Below the pieces are notes generated by a model. The model searched no databases and was not told where the DNA came from. It was given only the letters and a program-made list of their open reading frames with translations. Shown here piece after piece: positions 20,640 through 30,850 of a stretch of 64,000 nucleotides of DNA. The DNA comes from Nematopogon swammerdamellus (Eukaryota > Arthropoda > Insecta > Lepidoptera > Adelidae), in the NCBI GenBank assembly GCA_946902875.1, contig OX336353.1, positions 19,357,151 through 19,421,150 of the forward strand, in the 5' to 3' direction. Every line of letters begins with the position of its first letter. The first letter of the stretch is position 1. The position numbers and the translations under genes were made by a program.

Positions 20640-21085
20640 AATACGATAAGGTGAACCATGCAACACAAGAATGTTTTTTCGGGGGTGATGTACGAGAAAG
20701 ACTCGGAGATATAGATCAGAGGTCTTAGGATCGCTTATCCACGTACCTAGACCAGATCGGGCATGTGATCAAAAAGCGTCAAGTGCGTATTACCCGTAAC
20801 CGAAGAGCATGCATGAAGAACATTATGAGAGTGGAAGTACATTAGCCAGGTACATTAACAATCAAATTGTTAATGTTAGGTACATTAGGGAAATTATTTC
20901 AGTAACGGAATAGAGGGTTTTTCGTATAATTATTATCCTAGGTACCTAGCGTACCCGTCACCGACGCGGATGTATTATGAACATTATTAGAGTGGACGAG
21001 GCGGCAGTGGTGTGTCAGGAGCGTGGCACGTGGAGATCCGTTGTCTCTGCCTACCCCACCGGCAAACAGGCGTGACGCTATGTAA
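20640..21085 (+). mobile_element. LINE 3-prime fragment with internal insertion
   Basis: Plus-strand relative of the LINE at 3402: CTAGACCAGATCGGGCATGT, GTGTGTCAGGAGCGTGGC, GGAGATCCGTTGTCTCTGCC and GGCAAACAGGCGTGACGCTA. A segment around 20915-20955 (CGTATAATTATTATCCTAGG) is absent from the 3402 copy but present inverted in the copy at 51300. Confidence 0.6.
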
Positions 21086-21726
21086 TACGCAGGAAAATAC
21101 ATTTTGTCAACCAACAAATATCTAACTAAGTACCTATCAAATTAAAGCGAATTACAAATTAAATAGATATTAAAACTACCTATCAAATTAAAATTACCTA
21201 AACTAAAAAAAAAACTAACCTTAAAAATAATTAAGCTCTCTCGAGAGACTGCCATGATCCGGGTTGATCTACCGTCAGAGTCATAGAGCAATTCCCTCTA
21301 CGGCCTCAATCCGCTAGTTTGTCTACTTAATATCCCGCTTCCGTGTATTGATTTCTATGCATAGTACTGATGCGGAACTGGTAACAATAAAAATCTTCAC
21401 CAGTACGTGAATGGTCGTTCGCGTTCCACAGACCGTGTGATTTAAAGTATTTTTACAAGCTCGATGTCTCGCAATTAGATGTCGGTTGTGGTCGTGTGAC
21501 AGTTCATTTAAAAGCTCCAGCTGGGTGTTTTATTTGTTTAATTTTATATATAAATGTTTATGTTTTACAAGAATTGTCATTTTATAGTTCCTCTGTGATG
21601 TACATACGGTCGGACTACCACTCTTCCAAAGTCTAACCGCGGCCTCATAGAAAACATAATTAGATCAAAGCAAAGCAGCGGTGACGGGACCCTCGACACT
21701 CGAACTCGTCTTTTGTAACCCTTTGT
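21086..21726. other. No gene; decayed family D remnant at its end
   Basis: A weak family D match occurs near 21680-21712 (CGGGACCCTCGACACTCGAA). The rest shows no gene. Confidence 0.4.
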
Positions 21727-22113
21727 CAGCCTCGATAGCTCAGTGGTGCAGACAGTCAACTGTCGCTATTGAATGTTAAGCAACGCTGGGTGCGGTCAGT
21801 ACTTGGATGGGTGACCGCTGACCGTTGGAGGCTGACCGAGGTTCGGATTCCTCGTAAAACTGTAGGTCCCTTCCCTCCTAATCTTACTTGGTGGTAGGGT
21901 TTAACCCGCCCGGGTTGGTACCACCGCACTGAATGAAACGTCGGTCGAAACGGCTATGTAAATAGTTTGTGTTCTCCGACCAGTTCAGTGTAGCCGGCAC
22001 GATCAAAGGGGGAAGCACTGACATGGCACCTAGTTCACCCGGTTCTATGGGCTGACATCACGGACGTTGTAGGTGATGTAGCCAACCGTGTCAGTTTGCA
22101 TTAAAAAAAAAAA
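21727..22113 (+). mobile_element. Family A SINE, full length, plus arm of a pair
   Basis: Complete head (TAGCTCAGTGGTGCAGACAG), 5S segment GGTCAGTACTTGGATGGG, CGAGG/CCTCG arm, body and TTTGCATT plus poly-A. It shares subfamily marks with the copy at 22196, including CTCCTAATCTTACTTGGTGG. The two are inverted, 82 bases apart. Confidence 0.85.
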
Positions 22114-22195
22114 TTAATAAAATCGTTAATTAAATTTAAATATAATTAAATAATGCTTTCAAGAATCAATCGATCTGCCTTAATACTCGTATATG

Positions 22196-22586
22196 TTTTT
22201 TTTTTTTTTTATGGAAACTGACACCGTTGGCTACATCACCTACAACGTCCGTGATGTCAGCCCATAACACCGGGCGAACTAGGTGCCATGTCAGTGCTTC
22301 CCCCTTTGATCGTGCCGGCTACACTGAACTGGTCGGAAAACACAAACTATTTACATAGCCGTTTAGACCGACGTTTCATTCAGTGCGGTGGTATCAACCC
22401 GAGCGAGTTAAACCCTACCACCAAGTAAGATTAGGAGGGAAGGGACCTACAGTTTTACGAGGAATCCGAACCTCGGTCAGCCTCCAACGGTTGCGGTCAC
22501 CCATCCAAGTACTGACCGCGCCCAGCGTTGCTTAACATTCAATAGCGACAGTTGGCTGTCTGCACCACTGAGCTATCGAGGCTGAC
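22196..22586 (-). mobile_element. Family A SINE, full length, minus arm of a pair
   Basis: Complete copy with poly-A on the left (minus-strand 3-prime end) and head on the right. By reading it is very similar to the copy at 21727 over the whole length. Together they make an inverted repeat with arms of about 385 bp. Confidence 0.85.
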
Positions 22587-23040
22587 TATGTAGCTATGTA
22601 GTTTTACATACAATAAAACTATATATTTCAGGTGAGTAATACTGATGGTATATCATTCCGAAAGAGAGAATCATCCTGTTATACTAATCACTCATTCCCA
22701 TTTCCGGAACACGCTGTATTAGCAGAAGAGTACAAACAATCGACTGATGAATAGTTTCCCCCAACACCACAATAGAAATGTAAACAGGATGGAATTCAAC
22801 CCTCTATAAGTGTAATCTTGTTGTAGACAATCTCAGACGAATAGACAATGAATTAATTTAGAGCGTTGTACGCTTTGTTGAATATTATATCAGTTTACAA
22901 TCAGCAGACATGCCGGCTGGCGGAGAAGGCTTTGCTCCTCGGGATCGATGTTTTTGAAGGCTCTTGATTTTGGAGTGGATTGTACCTACAGGAATTACTT
23001 GCTTGATCACAAAGTAGATTGCAATTTTATTTTTTTGTGC
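22587..23040. other. No gene recognised
   Basis: AT-rich sequence without a named repeat or coding signal. Confidence 0.4.
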
Positions 23041-23095
23041 TAGCTTTTGCCCGCTGCTTCGATCGCGTGAAATTCTTATTTAAAAAGAAGAAAGT
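23041..23095 (-). mobile_element. Helitron-like 3-prime end
   Basis: Reads CTAGCTTTTGCCCGCTGCTT then GATCGCGTGAAATTC on the plus strand. It is the inverse of the Helitron-like terminus with a slightly damaged hairpin. Only about 50 bp is recognisable. Confidence 0.5.
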
Positions 23096-23159
23096 AAGTT
23101 ATCCCGTTACCGTACCGACAACAGTCCTAATGGAGGAATTATTTATTTTAATTTAGAAT

Positions 23160-23405
23160 TTTATATAATATATATTTTGTATACAATAAATGAAATAAAC
23201 ACATATTTACATCTTATATTTCGACTTTTATTAGTTGTCGTCAGAGAACTAATTTTTAAAATATAAATTTAATTTCGACACATTAAACTTGTATGTATTT
23301 TAAAATTTTCTTCTCTGTCGACGACTAATAAAAGTCGAAATATAAGATGTAAAATATGCGTTTTTGTTTTTAATTTATTGTGTACAAAATAATATATTAT
23401 AAAAA
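23160..23405. mobile_element. AT-rich foldback, arms near 90 bp
   Basis: The arms meet best in CATCTTATATTTCGACTTTT and its inverse AAAAGTCGAAATATAAGATG, and extend outward through GTATACAATAAAT / ATTTATTGTGTAC with gaps. The loop is 23250-23309. It is probably a MITE; no target duplication is clear. Confidence 0.65.
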
Positions 23406-23927
23406 TCGAAAACCAAATATTGGTGTAAGTAAATAAAACTATTTAATTCCTATTTTAATTTAATTATAAAGTTTCTTTTTGTTTTTTGGTTTTTTCTTTA
23501 TATAATACTGTTTACTGGCGCATTGAATTTTGCTGACTTTTTTCTGCTCTCTGTCAATACTTCAACTTATTTGCCCGTTTGTCTAATCTGCCCCAGCTCC
23601 AACTTTGATATAATCTTGTAAAAAAAAAAAATCTTGTAAAATATTCAGCACACTAATTTATCTCAACGGATCGTTGCCGGTGCGTGAGAATTTCTCGGAG
23701 ACAAAAAAATCTCGAGACAAAACGAACTGAATAAAGTGTAGTCCTTATGAAGTAATTTTGCCAAAGCCTTCCCATCCAACAGACAGATGTCACGGATCCG
23801 AGTCTTACTTTCTTCTTTCTCGCCATTTTTCTCACTATTTATCTTTCCCGGGAGCAGTTCTCAGTCGGGCCCTCCTCTTAATTAACTATAATTGAAACAA
23901 ACTCTACTTTTTGTTCTGTGTCGGCCT
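23406..23927. other. No gene recognised
   Basis: AT-rich DNA without visible families. Confidence 0.4.
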
Positions 23928-24060
23928 TTTTAGGGTCCCGTCGCAAAATTAAAAAAAAAGAGACCCTTATGGGATCACTCTGGCGTATGTCCGTCTGTCT
24001 GTTCATCCGTCACACGCATATATCTCCGGATCTACTAACCGATTTTGATGAAACTAATGC
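23928..24060 (+). repeat. Repeat with GGGTCCCGTCGC terminus
   Basis: TTTTTAGGGTCCCGTCGC is followed by AAGAGACCCTTATGGGATCA, a CTGTCTGT patch and TCTCCGGATCTACTAACCG. An inverted copy lies at 41300-41735. It is built like family D (terminal hairpin, then CTGT repeats) but has a different sequence. Confidence 0.6.
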
Positions 24061-24334
24061 CAAAATACAAAGAATACAATACCTATGTTTATTGTATAAT
24101 TTCATCCACAGGTAGCAATGTGTATAATTGCATCCGCAACCTACGCTTGGACATGTCGAAAATTCCGCCAGTTCTAAATTCAATGCAAAGAAGAACTGAC
24201 AAAAAAACTTCGCAAGTCACAATATTTTCTTATTACCTTATAAGTATTATATTATAGTAACTCACAAATAATTAACCCGTACTACCGCTCAGAAGAGCAT
24301 TATAATACTTGCAGCATAGACATGGATACTGAAG

Positions 24335-24771
24335 AAAAAATAAGTTCAAAAACTAAAACCCGACTACTGAAAAATCACGCTCTAAAAAGTATGAAACAAG
24401 AAAATGTTCTCATCTGAAATTGTTATGTACAAACTATTCAATATTTTATCGTCTATTAAATAAACAACTTACACGTAATATATTTTAATGTATTTAATAA
24501 ATATTCATAGTGATGTTCAGAGGATAGCCGTGGTCGTATGCCACTTTGCCCTATAGGGTAGGTGGCATACGACCACGGCTATCCTCTGAACAACACTATG
24601 AATATTTATTAAATACATTAAAATATATTACGTGTAAGTTGTTTATTTAATAGACGATAAAATATTGAATAGTTTGTACATAACAATTTCAGATGAGAAC
24701 ATTTTCTTGTTTCATACTTTTTAGAGCGTGATTTTTCAGTAGTCGGGTTTTAGTTTTTGAACTTATTTTTT
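24335..24771. repeat. Long near-perfect palindrome, 210-bp arms
   Basis: The arm 24335-24544 is the inverse of 24562-24771, with a 17-base loop (TTTGCCCTATAGGGTAG). By reading I see one mismatch (GATGTTCAG against GTTGTTCAG). The high identity implies a recent origin or ongoing correction between arms. There is no ORF, and no target duplication was recognised at the outer edges. Confidence 0.85.
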
Positions 24772-24919
24772 ATTTTAATTATTTTGGAGATATAACTTCG
24801 TGATAAAGTATTTGCAGAGCCGTTTTACATGTTTTGTTTGTTTAGGTTTTACTGTTTTATAATTTTAACATGTGTACCATAGTCCATAAGGGCAAGCTGG
24901 GTTCAGGTAAAAGACAAAC

Positions 24920-25880
24920 TTTCTCGAAGAAAGTAAGCAACTATGGGCGAGGCCGAAGGCCGAGCGGCGCTCAGGAAGAGGATGAACCATCTTTAAGAAA
25001 GTAAGTAACTGAGGGCGAGGCCGAAGGCCGAGCTGCGTTCGGGAAGACTATAAACCTTCCCGAAGACAGTAAGTAACCATGGGCGAGGCCGAAGGCCGAG
25101 CTGCGTTCAGGAAGAGGATAAACCATCTTTAAGAAAGTAAGTAACTGAGGGCCAGGCCGAAGGCCGAGCTGCGTTCGGGAAGACTATAAACCTTCTCGAA
25201 GAAAGTAAGTAACAAAGGGCGAGGCCGAAGGCCGAGCTGCGTTCAGGAAGACGATAAACTTTCCCGAAGACAGTAAGTAACTATGGGCGAGGCTGAAGGC
25301 CGAGCTGCGTTCAGGAAGAGGATAAACCATCTTTAAGAAAGTAAGTAACTGAGGGCGAGGCCGAAGGCCGATCTGCGTTCGGGAAGACTATAAACCTTCT
25401 CGAAGAAAGTAAGTAACAAAGGGCGAGGCCGAAGGCCGAGCTCCGTTCAGGAAGACGATAAACTTTTTCGAAGACAGTAAGTAACTATGGGCGAGGCCGA
25501 AGGCCGAGCTGCGTTCAGGAAGAGGATAAACCATCTTTAAGAAAGTAAGTAACTGAGGGCGAGGCCGAAGGCCGAGCTGCGTTCGGGAAGACTATAAACC
25601 TTCTCGAAGAAAGTAAGTAACAAAGGGCGAGGCCGAAGGCCGAGCTGCGTTCAGGAAGATGATAAACTTTCTCGAAGACAGTAAGTATATGGGAGAGGCC
25701 GAAGGCCGAGCTGCGTTCATGAAGAGGATAAACCATCTTTAAGAAAGTAATTAAAAAAGGGCGAGGCCGAAGACCGAGCTGCGTTCGGGAAGACTATAAA
25801 CCTTCTCGTAAACAGTAAGTAACTATGGGCGAGGCCGAAGGGCGAGATGCGTTCAGGAAGAGGATAATCCTTTTCGAAAT
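24920..25880 (+). repeat. 68-bp satellite array, forward block
   Basis: About 14 units of a 68-bp repeat built on GGGCGAGGCCGAAGGCCGAG, CTGCGTTCAGGAAGA and AAGTAAGTAAC. Three unit types alternate: CCATCTTTAAG, CCTTCTCGAAG and CTTTCTCGAAGACAG. From about 25081 to 25690 the order is A-B-C repeated, a higher-order period of 204 bp. The GGCCGAAGGCC core is itself palindromic. Confidence 0.85.
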
Positions 25881-25884
25881 AAGT

Positions 25885-26478
25885 AGCTAAGAAGTTACTT
25901 TCTTCGAGATGATTATGGTCTTCCTGAACGCAGCTCGATCTTCTGACTCGCCCTGTGTTACTTACTTTCTTCGAAAAGGTTATCCTTTTCCTGAACGCAG
26001 CTCGGCCTTCGGCCTCGCCCATAGTTACTTACTGTCTTCAAAAAGTTTATCCTCTTCCTGAACGCAGCTCGGCCTTCGGCCTCGCCTGTTGTTACTTACT
26101 TTCTTCGAGAATGTTTAGGCTTCCCGAACGCAGCTCGGCCTTCGGCCTCGCCCTTAGTTACTTACTTTCTTAAAGATGGTTTATCCTCTTCCTTAACGCA
26201 GATCGGCCTTCGGCCTCGCCCATAGTTACTTACTGTCTTCGAGAAAGTTTATCGTCTTCCTGAACGCAGCTCGGCCCTCGGCCTCGCCCTTTATTACTTA
26301 CTTTCTTCGAGAAGGTTTATAGTCTTCCCGAACGCAGCTCGGCCTTCGGCCTCGCCCTCAGTTACTAACTGTCTTTAAGAAGGTTTATCTTCTTCCTGAA
26401 CGCAGCTCGGCCTTCTGCCTCGCCCTTAGTTACTTATTTTCTTTGAGTAGGTTTATCGTCTTCCTGAACGCAACTCAT
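25885..26478 (-). repeat. 68-bp satellite array, inverted block
   Basis: About eight units of the same satellite in the opposite orientation, with the marks CGCAGCTCGGCCTTCGGCC and GTTACTTACTTTCTT. The junction with the forward block lies around 25880-25920. Units are more diverged than in the forward block. Confidence 0.8.
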
Positions 26479-26552
26479 TTACAAACTTTCACGTTTGTAA
26501 TATTAAGATGGTTTTAAGTAGGATGTATTTGGGTAGGTTTGGAATGAGGCCG

Positions 26553-26890
26553 TGTACCGTGTGGGGTCGATACTTAAAAATAATATCCCCACTGCATCTC
26601 TCCCCATGCATGTCGTAAAAGGCGACTAAGGGATAAGGACAAGATGCCGTGCTAAAGGGCGACAGGCTCGCCACCTCTCACCTTGGCACGGTACTTCTAC
26701 CGAGTCATGCAGCAGGTGGGTCTTCGTGCCATACTTGCTGCTTGATCGATTTAATCTTGTTCGAATCCTTTGCGAAACGTGGTGGTCGGTGTTGTGCTGT
26801 AATTGACAAGAGTTCTTGCAGCACAACACCGATTACTCTGCTTACCCCGATTGTCGAGATTCAGCGTGTGTGATATGTATGTATATATGT
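26553..26890 (+). repeat. Family B element, full length
   Basis: Reads GTACCGTGTGGGGTCGATAC, then AAAGGCGACTAAGGGATAAG, the hairpin CGGTGTTGTGCTG/CAGCACAACACCG and a GTATGTATATATGTATG tail. The short TATG tail at this end suggests it is the 3-prime side and that the element moves by retroposition. No clear pol III boxes are seen. Confidence 0.8.
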
Positions 26891-27300
26891 ATGGAATGAG
26901 GCCTGATTTTATTTTATTTAGAAATTATTTCCAATTATCGGGTGCATGCAAGCAAATCCGAAAGCAATAGCTAACAATATATATATTTTTGAAATGTGCT
27001 AATTAAGCCCTTTCATTTGATACCCAACACGGCATCATTAAAAAAAAATTTTTTTTTAGATCATGACTTTTTGTCATCTAGAGGGCGCCATAGTCAATTT
27101 TGTGTAACGTCACATAGCCTATAACCAGCGGACGATCAAGACGCTTTCAACGATACCTCATTTGTCAAATTGTGATAAGTAGTTTAGAAGTTATGAGGGA
27201 ACAGATGAACATACATACATACATACATACATACATACATACATACATACATACCGGTCAAACACATAACCCTCCTTTTTGCTTCGCCATAGTCGGGTAA
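26891..27300 (-). repeat. Unclassified repeat with CATA microsatellite
   Basis: Includes ATTTGATACCCAACACGGCA, CATCTAGAGGGCGCCATAG and about 12 CATA units at 27207-27254. It then has CATAACCCTCCTTTTTGCTT, the inverse of a block near 5665. The class is unknown. Confidence 0.45.
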
Positions 27301-27994
27301 AAATAAACACATTTATTAATTTTTTGTTTTCATTGATATATCCTTTTCCTTTTTTTTTTGGATTTAGTAAGAACGTACATTTTTCACGCGGTTGGTAGTA
27401 TCTATATTATAATTAGGTACACTTAAAATTTAAACCTAAACCTGAACTTATAATAAAAATTCTTCCAGTTCAGCCGAGCAACAGCGCTAGAGACCGCTTA
27501 GGCGTAGAAAGTCTTGGCTTTATTAATTACTTTTGAAAAATAAATAAAAAAAACCCTTTGTTTCTACCAAAATTCAATTCAGGCCAGCAACGGTTAAATA
27601 TTTCATATTGTTCAAGTTTATCAATGTGGAAACCTGACAATTGGCTTTTAAATTGTCAATATGAATATTTCTGGTAACTTTAATGGAAATTACTTTCAAT
27701 ATGCAGATTGATTCGATGTAAATATAATTGATTGACGTATTGCGATATCGGAGTTTGATGGAATTGTCGCTAAATTAACGCAAAATAAAAAATTCAACAC
27801 AATTTCAATTTTAGAGAACGTCACAGAGAAACTGAACATCCTTTTGAATTTTCAATTAGTAGTGTCGCCATATAGATTCCACGTTACAATTTCTGGTACC
27901 TCTGGTTCCTAAGCACAGCCACACATACTGGTTTTGTCTTGTTGTGTTTGTTATGTAGAAACAGAGCTTTTGTCTCTGTTTATATTCCTATAAA
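27301..27994. other. No gene recognised
   Basis: AT-rich. No family or coding signal is seen. Confidence 0.4.
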
Positions 27995-28480
27995 TTTTAC
28001 CCGCGGCTTCGCTCGCGTGAAGAAATTAAGTAAGCCTGCTATCGTACCTTTATTTCGGCGCGCGGAGCAATTCGGTTTGTATGAGAGCCACATCTTAGGC
28101 CCACTTGCACCAACACAAATTTAATATATAAACCAGTTTAACTCGTTAAGCTAGCACCCGTTGACTGTGGGAACCGCGTTTAAATCCATAACTCGCTACT
28201 TAACTCTAAACTCGTGTTGGTGCAAGTGGGCCTTAGAGTAACCGGAACTAAATTGTATTTAGCCTAACCTGTGTCTCGTATAGCTAAATGTGCTTGTACT
28301 AAGTTTCATCGAATTCGAATGATCGCTTTAAGAGTTATGGAGGAACATACATACATACAGAAAATATTTGAAAAAATCGTCAATTTTGTTTTAGTATCAT
28401 ATACATAGAGTCTACAAACGCAATATCTCATAAAACAAAGTAACTTACTCTATGTCCATCTCTTACAGATTCTTTATTTC
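27995..28480 (-). mobile_element. Helitron-like non-autonomous element
   Basis: On the plus strand it starts with the inverse terminus ACCCGCGGCTTCGCTCGCGT, has AACCGGAACTAAATTGTATT, GTACTAAGTTTCATCGAATT and CATACATACAG, and ends near CTTACTCTATG. Related copies are at 44402 and, in plus orientation, 40110. A Harbinger-type MITE sits inside it at 28098. No ORF is seen. Confidence 0.65.
28098..28232. mobile_element. Harbinger-like MITE, 135 bp (1)
   Basis: Inverted ends GGCCCACTTGCACCAACAC and GTGTTGGTGCAAGTGGGCC, flanked by TTA on both sides (28095-28097 and 28233-28235). A 3-bp TWA duplication is the hallmark of PIF/Harbinger elements. The host Helitron copy at 44402 shows the unoccupied site with a single TTA. 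Confidence 0.88.
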
Positions 28481-28529
28481 ACATTTTTATATATACATTC
28501 ATATTAATTTTACATATATTATAACTATA

Positions 28530-28760
28530 AAAAGTAATAAAAATACACAAAATTAATACAAACATTAAAAATAAAAATGGTAATACCGCCGGTGGCGGGA
28601 GGCAGGCCTCCAAGCACGCCGGCGGGTGCAGGCCGTGGCTACGGAGCTCTCCGGGACGACGCGAGGCAAGCTACGAGCGATAGGTGGTGGTACTAGACAC
28701 GTAGGCCACCACCACCCCCATCTCGGAGAGCTCCGTATCCGTCGGACCGCTGGGCGACGA
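28530..28760 (-). repeat. GC-rich block, possible LINE 3-prime end
   Basis: On the minus strand a GC-rich stretch holds an open frame with TDTELSEMGVVVAYVSSTTT before a stop. It then passes into AT-rich DNA. The shape could be the end of a LINE or of a host exon; I cannot decide. Confidence 0.35.
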
Positions 28761-29042
28761 CACTTATTATATCTATATTCATTGATAATATAGCAAATAG
28801 CTAGAAAATGAAATATTGGCTTTGTAAATCCGGTAAAAGCGTACTCACACAGTCAGCCATAAGAGCTCCACCGCACTGAGGGGGATTGAGTGAGGATGCC
28901 ATACTTTTAAATCAAATCACAATATGTTCTCAATCCCATCGGAGTTCGCCTTATCGAGTTAGCAAAGTTTTCTTGACTTAGAAGTATATTTTGCCTTTAG
29001 CTTTATCATTATTGGGAAAATATTTCTTTGTTTCTGATATAA
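28761..29042. other. No gene recognised
   Basis: I see nothing of note. Confidence 0.4.
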
Positions 29043-29095
29043 CTAGCTTTTGCCGGCGGCTTCGCTCGCGGTAGACTCGGTTTAATAGCATACAT
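29043..29095 (-). mobile_element. Helitron-like 3-prime end
   Basis: CTAGCTTTTGCCGGCGGCTT followed by CGCTCGCGGTAGACTCGG, the inverse of the terminus seen at 14661. It is cut off by CATACATACATA next to the B element. Confidence 0.55.
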
Positions 29096-29099
29096 ACAT

Positions 29100-29424
29100 A
29101 CATATCACACACGCTGAATCCCGACAATCGGGGTAAGCAGAGTAATCGGTGCTGTGCTGCACGAACTCTGGTCAATTACAGCACAACACCGACCACCACG
29201 TTTCGCAAAGTATTTGAACAAGATTAAATCGATCAAGCATCAAGTAAGGCACGAAAACCCACCTGCTGCATGACTCGGTGGAAGTACCGTGCCAAGGTGA
29301 GAGGTGGCGATCCTGTCGCCCTTTAGCACGGCATCTTGTCCTTATCCCTTAGTCGCCTTTTACGACATGCACGGGGAGAGATGCAGTGGGGATATTCTTT
29401 TTAAGTACCGGCCCCACACGGTAC
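29100..29424 (-). repeat. Family B element, full length
   Basis: Complete from CACACACGCTGAATCCCGAC to AAGTACCGGCCCCACACGG. The hairpin is CGGTGCTGTGCTG against CAGCACAACACCG, with one changed pair. The tail lies in CATA repeats at 29085-29102. The insertion appears to have cut into the Helitron end next to it. Confidence 0.8.
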
Positions 29425-29485
29425 GCAAATTCGATTTAATCGCAAATATGGTATAGAGGTGTTCTGTGATATAAACGATCGCTTC

Positions 29486-29645
29486 TCTTATTTTTTTTAT
29501 TGACAGCGCGACATATGGCGCCGAGCCACCCATAAGGTGTCTAACGACGACCATGGACATTCGGTCGTATGCGGGGGTTGCGAATGCCATGCCGGCCTGA
29601 CAGGTGCCCATTCACGCCCCTCTTGAAGGACCCGAGACTGTACTC
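29486..29645 (-). repeat. LINE 3-prime UTR fragment
   Basis: Close relative of 2906-3065, with ATTGACAGCGCGACATATGG, GACCATGGACATTCGGTCG, CCATGCCGGCCTGACAGG and CTTGAAGGACCCGAGACTG. Only the last coding residues and the UTR remain. Confidence 0.65.
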
Positions 29646-29706
29646 TCATTTTACGTCTACGTGATCGCCCTGCGGCTTTGACTTTAGTGAGTCACTGTTA
29701 TCGAGA

Positions 29707-29762
29707 AAGTCTGTTGTTTACTTGAACGTAGCTCGGCCTTCGGCCTCGTCCACAGTGAAACT
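29707..29762 (-). repeat. Single 68-bp satellite unit
   Basis: Contains GAACGTAGCTCGGCCTTCGG, one isolated unit of the satellite of the 24.9 kb array. It shows that the unit also occurs outside arrays. Confidence 0.6.
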
Positions 29763-29877
29763 GAGGCAGCGGCCAGAAGCTATACAGAACCGATTGTTTC
29801 TTATTTATTATATTTACGTTTCAAGCCGATTTGATATTAAACCGACTTTACCGCTAGCGAAGCCGCGGGCACAACTA
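29763..29877 (+). mobile_element. Helitron-like 3-prime end
   Basis: CGATTGTTTCTTATTTATTA, then AAACCGACTTTACCGCTAGC and a GAAGCCGCGGGC hairpin, ending ACAACTAGC. It is directly joined to the satellite unit, as in the foldback at 42673. Confidence 0.6.
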
Positions 29878-29992
29878 GCGTGCTTATGTAGAAAGATCTA
29901 CACATAAGCATCGTTAAAACTGAAAAATTGCGAAAGAAATATTTCAGCCCGTACCAGATAATAAAAATGGAACCTCGAACTCAAAACTTCTG

Positions 29993-30146
29993 AATTTTTT
30001 TTATGGAAACTGACATGGTTCGCTACATCACTTACAACATCCATGATGAAAGCCCATAACACCGGGTGAACTAGGTGCCATGTCAGTGCTTCCATTCGAT
30101 CGTGCCGGCTATACTGAACTGGACGGAAAAGACAAACTATTTACTT
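29993..30146 (-). mobile_element. Family A SINE, 5-prime-truncated
   Basis: Only the tail half is present: poly-T then ATGGAAACTGACATGGTTCG through CGTGCCGGCTATACTGAACT. A short A/T tail sequence with AATCA repeats follows at 30185-30215, probably from another retroposon. Confidence 0.7.
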
Positions 30147-30239
30147 TACACGTCCAAAGCCAACAGTGAAATGAGCCTTTCTTTGCACGTAAAATAAACA
30201 CAATCAAATCAAATCAAATTAAATAAAATCCAACTTCTG

Positions 30240-30446
30240 CTTTCTGTATGTACGTATGTATGTATGTCTGTCTGTCCGCTTATAACTTGAGAACCACTGA
30301 ACCGATTTTAATAAAAAAAAAATATTTACGGATAGCTTGATTCTTCCCATCAACTATAGGCTACTTACTATCACGCTAAATGGCTTATGAAGTTAGCAGA
30401 GAAGTCAAATATGAGAGCGGGTGGAGCTGCGGGCACAGCTAGTATA
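30240..30446 (+). mobile_element. Helitron-like 3-prime part
   Basis: GTATGTATGTCTGTCTGTCC, AACCACTGAACCGATTTTA and a terminus GAGCTGCGGGCACAGCTAGT. It resembles the 14095 element but the terminal hairpin is eroded. Confidence 0.5.
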
Positions 30447-30737
30447 TGCATAAAAGCGAAACTGAACACAGAGACGCAAAATTGTTTTTACGCGAATTAC
30501 GTACTAAAGTTTCGCCAAAGTAGAGTAGCACCGAAACGACGCAAGTAGTACTGCGGTGCAATAAAAAATATAGAACGCCACCGTCTCTTTTCCCGTCGCG
30601 CACAGTAATGAAGGGAGTTGGGACTGTGAAAGCGTCCACACCATGCGAACACAAATATTCGTTTGCGAACCTGTGCACACACACAACTTGTTTAGAAATA
30701 AATTAACAAGCGTCGTGCTTGACATGCTAGATAGCTA

Positions 30738-30850
30738 GGCAATCGTTCGCAAATCTGCTGACATGGTACATCACTGAACGTGATTTGGCGAGGAGACATT
30801 AATTTAGCTCTGTCGACTGCACCATTGGTCCCTCGACAACCAATCCTGTT
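30738..30850 (+). repeat. LINE 3-prime UTR fragment
   Basis: Shares CTCTGTCGACTGCACCATTG and CGCAAATCTGCTGACATGG with the LINE at 41031 (inverse there). Poly-A is replaced by AAGAAAATAAAC. It is a decayed terminus. Confidence 0.5.

Noticed and set aside
24920..26478. A CRISPR array
   Set aside because: Units are contiguous variants of one 68-bp satellite without unique spacers, and the DNA is eukaryotic in character.
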